This document shows, one piece after another, positions 24,366 through 32,263 of a DNA stretch of 64,000 bases. The notes beneath the pieces were generated by a model. It was not told the DNA's origin, did not search any database, and saw only the letters and a list, made by a program, of their open reading frames with translations. Position 1 is the stretch's first letter. Every line of letters begins with the position of its first letter. The position numbers and the translations under genes are program-made. The stretch is taken from positions 1 to 64,000 of the forward strand of contig PSPW01000006.1 in NCBI GenBank assembly GCA_004195615.1, given 5' to 3'. Source of the DNA: Methanobacteriota archaeon (GTDB lineage Archaea; Thermoplasmatota; Poseidoniia; Poseidoniales; Thalassarchaeaceae).

Positions 24366-26573
24366 TCAGTCGGTGTACTGGGTTTCTCCGGGAATTTCTT
24401 CTTTGAGTCCCTTTCTCTGCCTTATTTCACCAACTACCTTGTGGAATAGTTCTGGTGGGACCTGATCATAACCCGCATTCTCGGTGTTCCAAATCGCCCT
24501 TCCTTGTGTTGCGGCTCTAATGTCATTGGAGAATCCGAAGGATTCTGCTACTGGCATCTTGCCAATTACACAAGTTACATCGTTTTCTACAGGCATATCT
24601 TCGATAACTCCTCTCCGGGTAATTAATTGCCGAGTTATCCCCCCAGCCCATTCTGTGGGTGCATCGATTCTGATCTTCTGAATTGGTTCGAAAAGTACGG
24701 AATTAGCCCTGAGTAATGCACCCTTGATGGCATTCCTAACTGCTGGGATAGTTTGAGCTGGACCTCTGTGTATAGCATCCTCGTGTAGTTTTGCGTCCAC
24801 TAAGCGAATAAAGACCCCTGTTAGTGGTTCCTCGGCAATGGGGCCCTTCTTACAAACATCGTTGAAAGCCTCAATAATTAATTCCCTTGTTTCGTGGAGA
24901 TTCTGAATACCCTTGGTGTCATTCACAAGGACAGTAGTGGCGTTAATAGCGTATATTTTCCTCATCAGATTCTTGTCCATCCCGAGCTCTCCGAACTTAT
25001 TTCCAATCTCTTTGGCATCCTTGCTTCTTACTGGTCCGTCTCCGAAGTGCCCTTCCCTCAAGGCATTGATGACTTCCTCGGGAAGCTGTTCCACCTCAAC
25101 GTAGAATCTGTTGTGCCGATTGGGTGACTTACCCTCGAAAGCCCTACCCTTGTTATCGCTCCCGATTGACTCTCTGTAGACAACTATTGGATTGCTCTGG
25201 TTTACCTTGATTCCCTGCTCCTCCTCCAGACGATAAATGGTTATCTCAAGGTGGAGTTCCCCCATCCCCGAGAGGAGGGCCTCGCCAGTCTCATGGGCGA
25301 TATCAATGGATAGAGAAGCGTCCGCTTTGGCCAGACCTCTTAATGCACCAATGAATTTTGGAAGATCCTTCATTGATTTTGGCTCAATCGCGACTGTTAC
25401 TACTGGTTCGGAGTAGTGTCGGATTGCCTCGAAGGGAGTCTCGTCCTTCTCCCTTGTTACAGTCACTCCTGCAGCTGCACTTCTCACGCCAGTCAATGCT
25501 GCAATGTTGCCTGCTGATACTCCGGGAACCTGAATCCTGTCCCCGCCTACCATCATGCTGACTTGTTGGACCCGTTCGGCCTTGCCAGCTCCGCTTGCCC
25601 ATACAGTCTCTCCCTGCTTTATCGACCCAGAGTATACTCTGCCAACTGCTACCTCTCCTGCATGAGGGTCCATCCATATCTTCGTAATCATCAAAGAGAG
25701 GGGGCCATCGGCATCACAATTCATCATGGACTTGCCAAACTCAGAATCTAGATCCCCCTGCCAAATGTTCGGAATCCTGTATTTTTGAGCAATTAATGGC
25801 GAGGGGAGCTTTTGCACTGCCATATCCAGCAAAACTTCGTGGACAGGAGCCTTCTTAGCGAGTTCTTTTTGTTGATCGTTATTACAGTACTCGAAAATCT
25901 GAGTGAAATTTACTCCAGTCTTCTGCATAAATGGTACGGTGATGCCCCAATTATGGTAAGCCGAACCGAAGGCTACGGTCCCCTTGGCAACATCGACCTG
26001 CCAGTCCGTCTTGTGCTCTTCGGGTGCAAAAGTCCTGATTAAATTGTTAACTTTCTTTATTTGCTCTTGGAACCTTGCCAACATGTCCTCTGGAGTTACT
26101 TGAAGCTCGTTGATGAGGCGGTCTACCTTGTTGATGAAAAGAACTGGACGGACCTTTTCCTTCAGTGCCTGCCTAACGACGGTTTCGGTTTGAGGCATTG
26201 CTCCCTCCACCGCGCATGTGAGAATGATACACCCATCGACGGCTCTCATCGCACGGGTTACGTCACCGCCGAAATCGACGTGTCCAGGGGTGTCAATCAG
26301 GTTAATCAGGTAGTCCTGCCCATTGACGTCGTGCACCATTGATGCGCTGGCTGCATTGATTGTTATTCCTCGGGCGGCTTCCTGGTCGTCAAAATCCAAT
26401 ACCCTAGACTTCCCTGCAAGCTCTTCGGACATCATCCCTGCGCCAGCAATCAAGTTGTCTGATAGAGTGGTCTTTCCGTGATCAATGTGGGCTGCGATGG
26501 CTAGATTCCTAATTCGCTCGCGAAAGTGCATTACCTCTGTAGCGCGCTTTATATTGTCTTCCTTACGACCCAT
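24366..26573 (-). CDS. fusA: Translation elongation factor 2
   Basis: The ribosomal translocase GTPase. 735 residues, ATG start. G motifs are visible: AHIDHGKTTLSD, RGITI, DTPGHVDFGGDV, NKVDRL. Domain IV contains LHEDAIHRGPAQTIPA, where the His in IHRGP is the residue converted to diphthamide. The dph6 homologue in this window (36021-36767) supplies the last step of that modification. Downstream of uS12 and uS7 in the classical str order, with a 92 bp gap after uS7 containing AT-rich elements that may be its own promoter. Stop abuts the prenyl synthase stop (convergent, no gap). Confidence 0.97.
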   Translation of the reverse strand: MGRKEDNIKRATEVMHFRERIRNLAIAAHIDHGKTTLSDNLIAGAGMMSEELAGKSRVLDFDDQEAARGITINAASASMVHDVNGQDYLINLIDTPGHVDFGGDVTRAMRAVDGCIILTCAVEGAMPQTETVVRQALKEKVRPVLFINKVDRLINELQVTPEDMLARFQEQIKKVNNLIRTFAPEEHKTDWQVDVAKGTVAFGSAYHNWGITVPFMQKTGVNFTQIFEYCNNDQQKELAKKAPVHEVLLDMAVQKLPSPLIAQKYRIPNIWQGDLDSEFGKSMMNCDADGPLSLMITKIWMDPHAGEVAVGRVYSGSIKQGETVWASGAGKAERVQQVSMMVGGDRIQVPGVSAGNIAALTGVRSAAAGVTVTREKDETPFEAIRHYSEPVVTVAIEPKSMKDLPKFIGALRGLAKADASLSIDIAHETGEALLSGMGELHLEITIYRLEEEQGIKVNQSNPIVVYRESIGSDNKGRAFEGKSPNRHNRFYVEVEQLPEEVINALREGHFGDGPVRSKDAKEIGNKFGELGMDKNLMRKIYAINATTVLVNDTKGIQNLHETRELIIEAFNDVCKKGPIAEEPLTGVFIRLVDAKLHEDAIHRGPAQTIPAVRNAIKGALLRANSVLFEPIQKIRIDAPTEWAGGITRQLITRRGVIEDMPVENDVTCVIGKMPVAESFGFSNDIRAATQGRAIWNTENAGYDQVPPELFHKVVGEIRQRKGLKEEIPGETQYTD

Positions 26574-26665
26574 ATTCTCATCCAGTAATTTTTCCGAGCT
26601 GAAAACGGTTCATAAAGACAATTGAGCGGTTTCGAAGAATGGGATAAATGTGGGACAAAATGGAC

Positions 26666-27316
26666 TTATCGGGCCGAGGCTGCAATCCTCTCTACTTCGT
26701 GCCTCTTCCCTACTGCGAATGAATTGACATCGCCCTCTGATGCCTTGGAAATCTCAGAAATTATTCCCTCAGTCAGGGACTTCTTGCTCTTCATTGTTGC
26801 AGACGCGGCGCCAATAGCCAGATTGCGCAGTGCGACATCGAGCCTTCTACTTGGAGAAGAGTCGACTGCCTTGGGCTGGCTGACTGCCCCTATTCGTACC
26901 CTCGTTGTCTCTTCGCAAGGAGCTGCTTCTGTAATTGCGTCAATGAATTTCTGCAGTGGGTTTTCACCACGCTTGGCATTGATACGATCAAATGCCTCAT
27001 CCAGAGACTTGGCACAGTATTGCTTCTTCCCACTGTACTTGCCGGTTCTCATGAGATTATTGATGAATCGCTCGGTCACGGACAGGTCCTGTTTCCCGAA
27101 CCATGCATTTGCATGGCGACCTCCGGTGTGAGGTGCCCCAATCATCTTCAAGTTGACATATCTGGAAATTCCGGGGTCGCTACACACGACTTCACTGGCG
27201 TCCCACTTGCCGAATACCATCGTCCCAATTCCTGCAATTGGGACCTCTACAATTGGGGCCTCTGCAATTGGGTCCTCTGAATTATCGACCTGCGCACTAG
27301 CTTCTGAATCATCCAT
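26666..27316 (-). CDS. rps7: Small-subunit ribosomal protein uS7
   Basis: 216 residues from the ATG at 27316. The C-terminal ~185 residues are an archaeal uS7 core: YVNLKMIGAPHTGGRHANAWFGKQDLSVTERFINNLM, GENPLQKFIDAITEAAP, and a C-terminal KSKKSLTEGIISEI...FAVGKRHEVERIAASAR. uS7 initiates assembly of the small-subunit head. The first ~35 residues are an acidic, Pro/Ile/Val-rich extension built from a pentapeptide repeated three times (EDPIA-EAPIV-EVPIA), absent from the usual family N-terminus. A start at 27331 would overlap the uS12 stop. Confidence 0.96.
   Translation of the reverse strand: MDDSEASAQVDNSEDPIAEAPIVEVPIAGIGTMVFGKWDASEVVCSDPGISRYVNLKMIGAPHTGGRHANAWFGKQDLSVTERFINNLMRTGKYSGKKQYCAKSLDEAFDRINAKRGENPLQKFIDAITEAAPCEETTRVRIGAVSQPKAVDSSPSRRLDVALRNLAIGAASATMKSKKSLTEGIISEISKASEGDVNSFAVGKRHEVERIAASAR
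27235..27279 (-). repeat. Three 15-bp tandem repeats in the uS7 N-terminal extension
   Basis: On the plus strand the units read CAATTGGGACCTCTA, CAATTGGGGCCTCTG and CAATTGGGTCCTCTG, back to back, differing at one or two positions. They encode the EDPIA/EAPIV/EVPIA stretch of uS7. The in-frame 15-bp length means unit gain or loss would change the protein by five residues without a frameshift. Confidence 0.85.
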
Positions 27317-27327
27317 TAGAAAGCACC

Positions 27328-27768
27328 TCAACGTATTGGTTTCTCCTTGCGACCTCGAACCATTTCGTCTAGTGAAACGCCGTTGACCTTGATCACCTTA
27401 TACCGGACACCGGGCAAATCACCATATGAACGCCCTTTACTTCCACCAATACCTTCGACCATAACCTCATCATGTTCGTCGATGAATGAAATCGCACCAT
27501 CTCCCGGAGCGAATGCAGTGAGTCTGTTACCGGTTCTAATTAGGCTTATCTTTACCGCCTTCCTGATGGCTGAGTTAGGCTGCTTGGCTTCGAAGCCCAC
27601 CTTCTCAATTACGATTCCCTTGGCTTGAGGGCTACCGCGGAGGGGGTCGTGCTTCAAAACACCGCCATGCTTTCGCTTGGCTTGTCTGTTGCGGAATTTC
27701 CTCTCCTTCCACCTGTACTTCTTACGATCTGACTTCATCTTCGAACCGGAGAAAAGGCCTCGTCCCAA
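27328..27768 (-). CDS. rps12: Small-subunit ribosomal protein uS12
   Basis: 146 residues from a TTG. Decoding-centre protein; the conserved loop [13 protein letters not shown] and the C-terminal [36 protein letters not shown] are visible. The TTG is preferred because the first residues ([17 protein letters not shown]) match the archaeal uS12 N-terminus (GxYxxRKLKxDRxKxRW). The only downstream alternative is the ATG at 27738. However, the only AT-rich TATA-like box lies 2-9 bp before the TTG, at normal distance from the ATG, so the true start is not settled. First gene of the str operon; its stop overlaps the upstream non-ATG option of uS7. Confidence 0.95.
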   Translation of the reverse strand: MGRGLFSGSKMKSDRKKYRWKERKFRNRQAKRKHGGVLKHDPLRGSPQAKGIVIEKVGFEAKQPNSAIRKAVKISLIRTGNRLTAFAPGDGAISFIDEHDEVMVEGIGGSKGRSYGDLPGVRYKVIKVNGVSLDEMVRGRKEKPIR

Positions 27769-27902
27769 ACATATACCTCAAAATGACGACTCGGCGACCT
27801 GCCTTCCATTTATGAGACTGACGGGTGGGCAATGTGATAGATTGGCCCAAAAGACAAGAATAGGAGCCAACATTCAAGCGGCTTAGTTTTCCGGAGTGCA
27901 GC

Positions 27903-29174
27903 ATGGGATTCAGGGATCTTGTCGAGGGTAGTCGAGTTGTTGGGAACCCGGTTAGTGTCAATTTTGAAATGCGAGAGGAATCTGTGTCCTCAGGAAACGA
28001 ACCCCTTCTCTTCACCAATATTATCGAAGCACGTGGTCACACTGTTGCAATGAACATACTTACTCGCCATAAGCTCTGTGAGGCATTTGAAGTAGATCCA
28101 GGCGAACTGATAGATATTCTCTCTTGGGCGATGGAGAATCCTGCTGAGCCGATTCTTGTAGAACGGAGTGCTTCGCCAGTTTTCGAGAATACTATGGAGG
28201 AGACAGACCTATTGAGCCTCCCAATTCCTTGGCACTATCAGGAAGATGGGGGTAGGTATCAGTCTGCTTCGATAATTATAGCCCAATATGACGGACAGCG
28301 GAATACATCATACCACAGGCAGTTAGTCAAGAGCCAGAATAGCACTTGTGTTAGACTAGTCCCCAGACACCTCAGGACAATGGTCAACGAGGCTCAAGAG
28401 AATAAAGATGAGGTCCCCATTGCAGTAGTAAATGGGCCTGACCCGGTGGTTCTTCTGGCGGCTGCTATGTCATTTGACGAACCCCTAGACGAGTTGCGAG
28501 TTGCAGCAGCACTGCATGAAAGATTGTATGGAACTCAATTGGAAATGGTAGAGTTAGCAAATGGAGTGGTTGTGCCAGCGAATGCAGAATATGCTATGGA
28601 GGCAAGGATAACAACTTCTTCTGGAGAAGAGGGGCCGTATGTGGACATTACAGGGACTGTAGATGACATCAGACTTGAGCCAGTAATCGAATACGATGCG
28701 ATCCATCATAGGGATGAGCCGATTTTTCATGCATTGATTCCAGCAGGAGTAGAGCACATGACGCTGATGGGGATGCCAAGAGCCCCGACAATCAAAACGG
28801 CCGTCGCAGAAGTTGTGACCTGCACGGATGTATTTCTGACAGATGGCGGCAGTGGATGGCTGTCATCTGTTGTTCAGATCATTCCGGAGGAAATTGGCGA
28901 CGGCATGAAGGCAATTCGGGCAGCATTGGACGGTCATAAATCTATGAAACAAGTTATTGTAGTCGACAAGGACATTGATGTAACAAATTCTTCTAGAGTA
29001 GAATGGGCCCTGATGACACGTTGGCAACCCGATAGAGATACACTAATACTATCAAATCAGAAGGGCTCTAGTTTAGACCCTAGTCGATCCCCAGATGGGA
29101 CCACAAGCAAGATTGGCATGGATGCAACCATCGAACCTGGTATTGATAGATCACCCTTCGAATCTGTTCTGTGA
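27903..29174 (+). CDS. UbiD-family decarboxylase (candidate anhydromevalonate phosphate decarboxylase)
   Basis: 423 residues, ATG start. UbiD enzymes use prenylated FMN to decarboxylate unsaturated acids. Family features are NILTRHKLCEAF, the HYQEDGGRYQSASIIIAQ region (typically GGxYxTxG), VRLVPRHLR, the VNGPDPVVLLAAAMSF segment, and EGPYVDITGTVDD followed by EYDAIHHRDEPIFHALIP, the stretch that carries the catalytic acids. In archaea a UbiD homologue decarboxylates trans-anhydromevalonate 5-phosphate to isopentenyl phosphate, the substrate of IPK, whose gene is 5 kb away. The alternative is MqnL, the late futalosine-pathway decarboxylase, as mqnD/A/E are also in the window. Size favours the archaeal mevalonate enzyme. 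Confidence 0.8.
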   Translation: MGFRDLVEGSRVVGNPVSVNFEMREESVSSGNEPLLFTNIIEARGHTVAMNILTRHKLCEAFEVDPGELIDILSWAMENPAEPILVERSASPVFENTMEETDLLSLPIPWHYQEDGGRYQSASIIIAQYDGQRNTSYHRQLVKSQNSTCVRLVPRHLRTMVNEAQENKDEVPIAVVNGPDPVVLLAAAMSFDEPLDELRVAAALHERLYGTQLEMVELANGVVVPANAEYAMEARITTSSGEEGPYVDITGTVDDIRLEPVIEYDAIHHRDEPIFHALIPAGVEHMTLMGMPRAPTIKTAVAEVVTCTDVFLTDGGSGWLSSVVQIIPEEIGDGMKAIRAALDGHKSMKQVIVVDKDIDVTNSSRVEWALMTRWQPDRDTLILSNQKGSSLDPSRSPDGTTSKIGMDATIEPGIDRSPFESVL

Positions 29175-29183
29175 GACGAGTAA

Positions 29184-30161
29184 ATGCGAGATGATGGAGT
29201 TCTTTCGAAAACCCTCCAACACCCTAGGAGAAGCCTTGGTAACAGGTATCGAAGTCAAGCTGAAAAGTTCCTAAGGATAAAGGACGATAATGGAAACAAC
29301 CTTTCATGGGCCGAACAGAGCGCTAAGCAGAGTGTTCTCTACGACTTCACAAATGAAGAAAATTGGAAGATATTGATAAAAATCAAAGTATTGAGAGTGG
29401 ATTCAGAGGGTGCTAGAGCAGTTCTAGCAGATCTCTTTTCCGTTCTAGGTCGGGATCCTGAATTAATGATGCAATTGGCGAATCAAGACATTATTGGAAC
29501 ATGTGAGGGATTATTGACTGCAGCATTTTCTACTGATCCCCTAGATCCAGACATGTGGTGGAAGAAGATTGGGGAAGAACCAGAAGAGATGGAGGCTTTT
29601 TCTGAGAGGCTGAAAGGCCTGGATGTTTCGGACCAAAGAGCAAATGTCCTATTCTCAAGAAGATTGGAGAGAGTTAGGAGTGGCGGTTTCGAAGATATCT
29701 TTCTAGAATTGACAAGGGTGCTTCTCTCTCAGAGACCAATTAACCACGAAGCATGGGAGGGACTGGGGGTGGTGTACGAGAGGAGGGAACAGTACGACGA
29801 GGCTTGGCTTTGCTATGACCAAGCAGAGAGTGTTTTTCCGGACTCTACTGCAAGAGAACGATTCAAGCAAAGAATGGAAGCGATGGTCAGGGGAAGCGAT
29901 GGAGTCCCATGGAGAGTTCCCTCTATCTCGGACAGAGCAACATTCCTCGATAGACTCGGGAGTCTATCGAAGCCTAAGCAAGAGATAGAGATTGAAATAA
30001 TTGATGAGATGCAGGAGCTTGGTACTTTCTCAAAGATTGATAGACTCAGAAGGGAAGGTAAGATTACAGAGGCATTCTTTCTCGCTAGGAGAATGGCTGC
30101 TGAAGGCACAGAAGGTGCGACAGAGAAGGTAGCAGAATTACTTCAAGAGATGGAGAAATGA
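29184..30161 (+). CDS. TPR-like helical protein of unknown function
   Basis: 325 residues, ATG start, no membrane segment. Mostly helical; a TPR-type pair is seen near residues 190-215 (HEAWEGLGVVYERREQYDEAWLCYDQAESVFPDS). The N-terminal third contains SWAEQSAKQSVLYDFTNEENWKILIKIKV, another TPR-like pattern. Probably a protein-interaction scaffold. It starts 9 bp after the UbiD gene and ends 1 bp before the Nudix gene, so the three form an operon. I recognise no enzyme domain. Confidence 0.65.
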   Translation: MRDDGVLSKTLQHPRRSLGNRYRSQAEKFLRIKDDNGNNLSWAEQSAKQSVLYDFTNEENWKILIKIKVLRVDSEGARAVLADLFSVLGRDPELMMQLANQDIIGTCEGLLTAAFSTDPLDPDMWWKKIGEEPEEMEAFSERLKGLDVSDQRANVLFSRRLERVRSGGFEDIFLELTRVLLSQRPINHEAWEGLGVVYERREQYDEAWLCYDQAESVFPDSTARERFKQRMEAMVRGSDGVPWRVPSISDRATFLDRLGSLSKPKQEIEIEIIDEMQELGTFSKIDRLRREGKITEAFFLARRMAAEGTEGATEKVAELLQEMEK

Positions 30162-30162
30162 G

Positions 30163-30549
30163 ATGGATTTTGTAGTTGTCTGGGCGGTATCTGATGAAGA
30201 GAGTGACTGCTGGGTTATGGTAAAGAACAAAGTCAGAGGTTGGGAGTTACCCGGGGGTAGTTTGAATCAAGATGAGACACCCGAAGAGGCTGCACTTAGG
30301 GAGTTATACGAGGAAACTGGGATTCTAGGTACTGCAAAATCAATTGAGTCAAAATTGATTCCCGGAGGTCATGTTGTGCTAGTCCATGTCGATGTGCCAG
30401 TGAGCCCCAATCCATGGCTTTCATCTGATGATGCGATCGAAGAAGTAGGTTGGTGTCTACAACTGCCGGAAAATTCTGCTTGGGGTGACGATGAGATTGA
30501 GAGAATAAGGAATCATGACTGGAGCACTTCAATCAGTCTTGAGTCTTGA
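30163..30549 (+). CDS. Nudix hydrolase
   Basis: 128 residues with a complete Nudix box, G-x5-E-x7-REL-x-EE-x-GI, visible as GGSLNQDETPEEAALRELYEETGI (split: GGSLNQDETPEE then AALRELYEETGI). The family hydrolyses nucleoside diphosphates linked to another group; substrate cannot be told. The preceding WELPGG is typical. Short, single-domain form without substrate-specific extensions. It is last in the run UbiD-TPR-Nudix; its last 37 bp overlap the 3' end of the convergent TPR gene. Confidence 0.85.
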   Translation: MDFVVVWAVSDEESDCWVMVKNKVRGWELPGGSLNQDETPEEAALRELYEETGILGTAKSIESKLIPGGHVVLVHVDVPVSPNPWLSSDDAIEEVGWCLQLPENSAWGDDEIERIRNHDWSTSISLES

Positions 30550-31343
30550 ATTTCTTTTTTCCTATCTTCTATTGCCCCCCTCCATACTGGCTCTCCTAGG
30601 GCATCACTAGCGTCCAAGACCAATCCTAGATCATCCCGCCTCGCACCGGAAACATCGAGGAGCCCGTTAGAGAGAATTATTTCCACTGACTCCTTTATGT
30701 CGGCGGGGTTTGATGGAGATGTCGTCAGTCCAGGACTTTCCCTGGGCTTTGCATTGACGATCCGGTCGTCCATAGTTGGCGATTCCGGGTCAACATCATC
30801 TAGTGCTATGTCTAACCATTCCATTGCACATACTACTGCCTCTGCTGGCATTTCCACTGAAGAAAGTCTCCGCATTGCCATCCAGAGATGCCTCATAGCC
30901 GGCTCAAGGTCACCAATAGAAACAAGGATTCTCCCGGATTCTAAACGAGACAGTCCAACCACTTCTACTGGATGACCCGCATCTGCAGATATATCAGAAA
31001 GAGTCACTAGAGCCATCATTTGCTCGTTCAAATTACGGTGCCAAGAAGCCAGATTTAGCAGAGCCAGCCCATGCATTGGTGAGCCGGTGTTGACCGAAGC
31101 CAGACGATCGACGCACCAGCGCAATTCGTTACCAACCTCCTTCGGATTTATTGCCCCCAAAAGGGCCCTTTCCATCCTAATCCAAGCCTCTGTCTCGAAA
31201 TCCCGATTATTCAGTCTTCTCGATTTTGCTAGAATTTCCTCGCTTAGTTCCAAAGCTTGCTCGGTTTTACCTCTCGATAGAAATGTCTGAAAGAGGTTCG
31301 AATCTACTACCAGAGTTTCTGAGGGTTCGGCTTCTTGTCCCAT
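30513..31343 (-). CDS. TPR-like helical protein, last gene of the proteasome-exosome operon
   Basis: 276 residues from the ATG at 31343; a longer start at 31385 would run back into the prefoldin gene. Helical repeats of TPR character: FLSRGKTEQALELSEEILAKSRRL, ALLNLASWHRNLNEQMMALVTLSDISADAG, SRLESGRILVSIGDLEPAMRHLWMAMRRL. No enzyme motif or membrane segment. It starts 7 bp after prefoldin beta, so it is cotranscribed with exosome and chaperone genes and could be an adaptor, which is inference. It converges with the Nudix gene and another TPR-like gene. Confidence 0.65.
   Translation of the reverse strand: MGQEAEPSETLVVDSNLFQTFLSRGKTEQALELSEEILAKSRRLNNRDFETEAWIRMERALLGAINPKEVGNELRWCVDRLASVNTGSPMHGLALLNLASWHRNLNEQMMALVTLSDISADAGHPVEVVGLSRLESGRILVSIGDLEPAMRHLWMAMRRLSSVEMPAEAVVCAMEWLDIALDDVDPESPTMDDRIVNAKPRESPGLTTSPSNPADIKESVEIILSNGLLDVSGARRDDLGLVLDASDALGEPVWRGAIEDRKKEIQDSRLIEVLQS
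30551..30560 (+). terminator. T-rich tract after the Nudix gene
   Basis: The plus strand reads TTTCTTTTTT starting 2 bp after the Nudix stop codon. Archaeal RNA polymerase commonly terminates at oligo-T without a hairpin. The tract lies inside the 3' end of the convergent gene on the other strand, so its role is inferred from position only. Confidence 0.35.
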
Positions 31344-31350
31344 TCGAGGT

Positions 31351-31659
31351 TCACGCCCGCTCAAAGCTCTCGGCCAATTCTTCATACTTCTTACGGATGC
31401 TTTCCTCCCTCTCTATGAGCCTACTGAGATGCTCATTCAGCGCCTCTTGAGCTTCTTTCAACTCAGATTCAAGTGAATCGCGATCCCCAACCTCTAGGAG
31501 AATGTTTCCTAGGGAGCGATAAACCGGCCTCTCTGGGTCTTGCTTGGAAAGTTCGTCCACAGTTATCCCATACTCCGAATACTGTGATGAAATCGTCTGT
31601 ATTTGATTCCTCAACATCTGTAATTCTCTTGCTAGAGACTGGATTTCCTCTGCTGTCAC
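31351..31659 (-). CDS. pfdB: Prefoldin beta subunit
   Basis: Cytosolic chaperone subunit that, with alpha subunits, delivers unfolded proteins to the thermosome. 102 residues from a GTG 13 nt after the pcc1 stop; a TTG at 31716 would add 19 residues and overlap pcc1 by 44 bp. Two coiled-coil helices flank the hairpin (SLARELQMLRNQIQTISSQY and ESELKEAQEALNEHLSRLIEREESI), around the family core PVYRSLGNILLEV. Position after pcc1 matches the standard archaeal order. Confidence 0.85.
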   Translation of the reverse strand: MTAEEIQSLARELQMLRNQIQTISSQYSEYGITVDELSKQDPERPVYRSLGNILLEVGDRDSLESELKEAQEALNEHLSRLIEREESIRKKYEELAESFERA

Positions 31660-31672
31660 TTGCTCGCTGATG

Positions 31673-31909
31673 TTATTCCCCCCTGCTTGCTGCTTCAAGG
31701 GATTGCTCAGAGGCAATTAATGCTCTCATTATTGAATTCCATCGAGCTCGGAGATCACTGAATGAATGAGATGACAAAGATACAGAAATCTCCCCGTCAA
31801 TGTGTGAGAAATCAGCCTCAGTTACGAGAGAAGAGGAAAGAGGTCCGGAATCGCAATGCTCCAATAGCAATTCGAGTGATATCGAATTATTCCTCTTCTG
31901 TTGCTGCAT
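31673..31909 (-). CDS. pcc1: KEOPS complex subunit Pcc1-like protein
   Basis: 78 residues from the ATG at 31909, overlapping the end of eL43 by 23 bp (a TTG at 31945 would lengthen it). The C-terminal SLSSHSFSDLRARWNSIMRALIASEQSLE matches the Pcc1 dimerisation pattern (D-x-x-x-L-R-A-x-x-N-S-x-x-R). KEOPS makes the t6A modification on tRNA. Identification rests on this motif, the small size, and the conserved archaeal gene order between eL43 and prefoldin beta. An RpoP gene, often present here, is not seen. Confidence 0.72.
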   Translation of the reverse strand: MQQQKRNNSISLELLLEHCDSGPLSSSLVTEADFSHIDGEISVSLSSHSFSDLRARWNSIMRALIASEQSLEAASRGE

Positions 31910-32255
31910 CTGAATCTCTCTCGGAAATCTTTCTCTCGTAGTCAAGTGCAGCCTGTTGAGCTATTACTGTCATATCAGTAGCAGTAGCTCCTTCAAGGGA
32001 CCTTCTAATTATCCTCTTATTGGCGTCACTAGCCCTGGTGTAGGGCTCCCAGACGCCTCCGGAGAATGTGTGGTCGCACTTCCTGCATTCCCAAATCCCA
32101 GCAGCCTTTCTTTGAACCTTGGGATAATGGCAACTAGGGCATGTGTACTTCCGTGATTTCTTGGCAAGAGCAGATCCAGCTCTTCGTCTAACGCTGACAC
32201 CGTACCTAGCACCAAATCGAGCTGTTGCGCCAGTCTTCTGGGTCCTCTTTGCCAT
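31887..32255 (-). CDS. rpl37ae: Large-subunit ribosomal protein eL43 (L37Ae)
   Basis: 122 residues, ATG start. Zinc-ribbon ribosomal protein: CPSCHYPKVQRKAAGIWECRKC gives the C-x2-C ... C-x2-C site, preceded by the basic GATARFGARYGVSVRRRAG start typical of eL43. The C-terminal ~35 residues (acidic tail ending DAATEEE) extend past the usual ~90-residue length. Located 8 bp after rrp42, as in other archaea. Confidence 0.95.
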   Translation of the reverse strand: MAKRTQKTGATARFGARYGVSVRRRAGSALAKKSRKYTCPSCHYPKVQRKAAGIWECRKCDHTFSGGVWEPYTRASDANKRIIRRSLEGATATDMTVIAQQAALDYERKISERDSDAATEEE

Positions 32256-32263
32256 AATTATAC

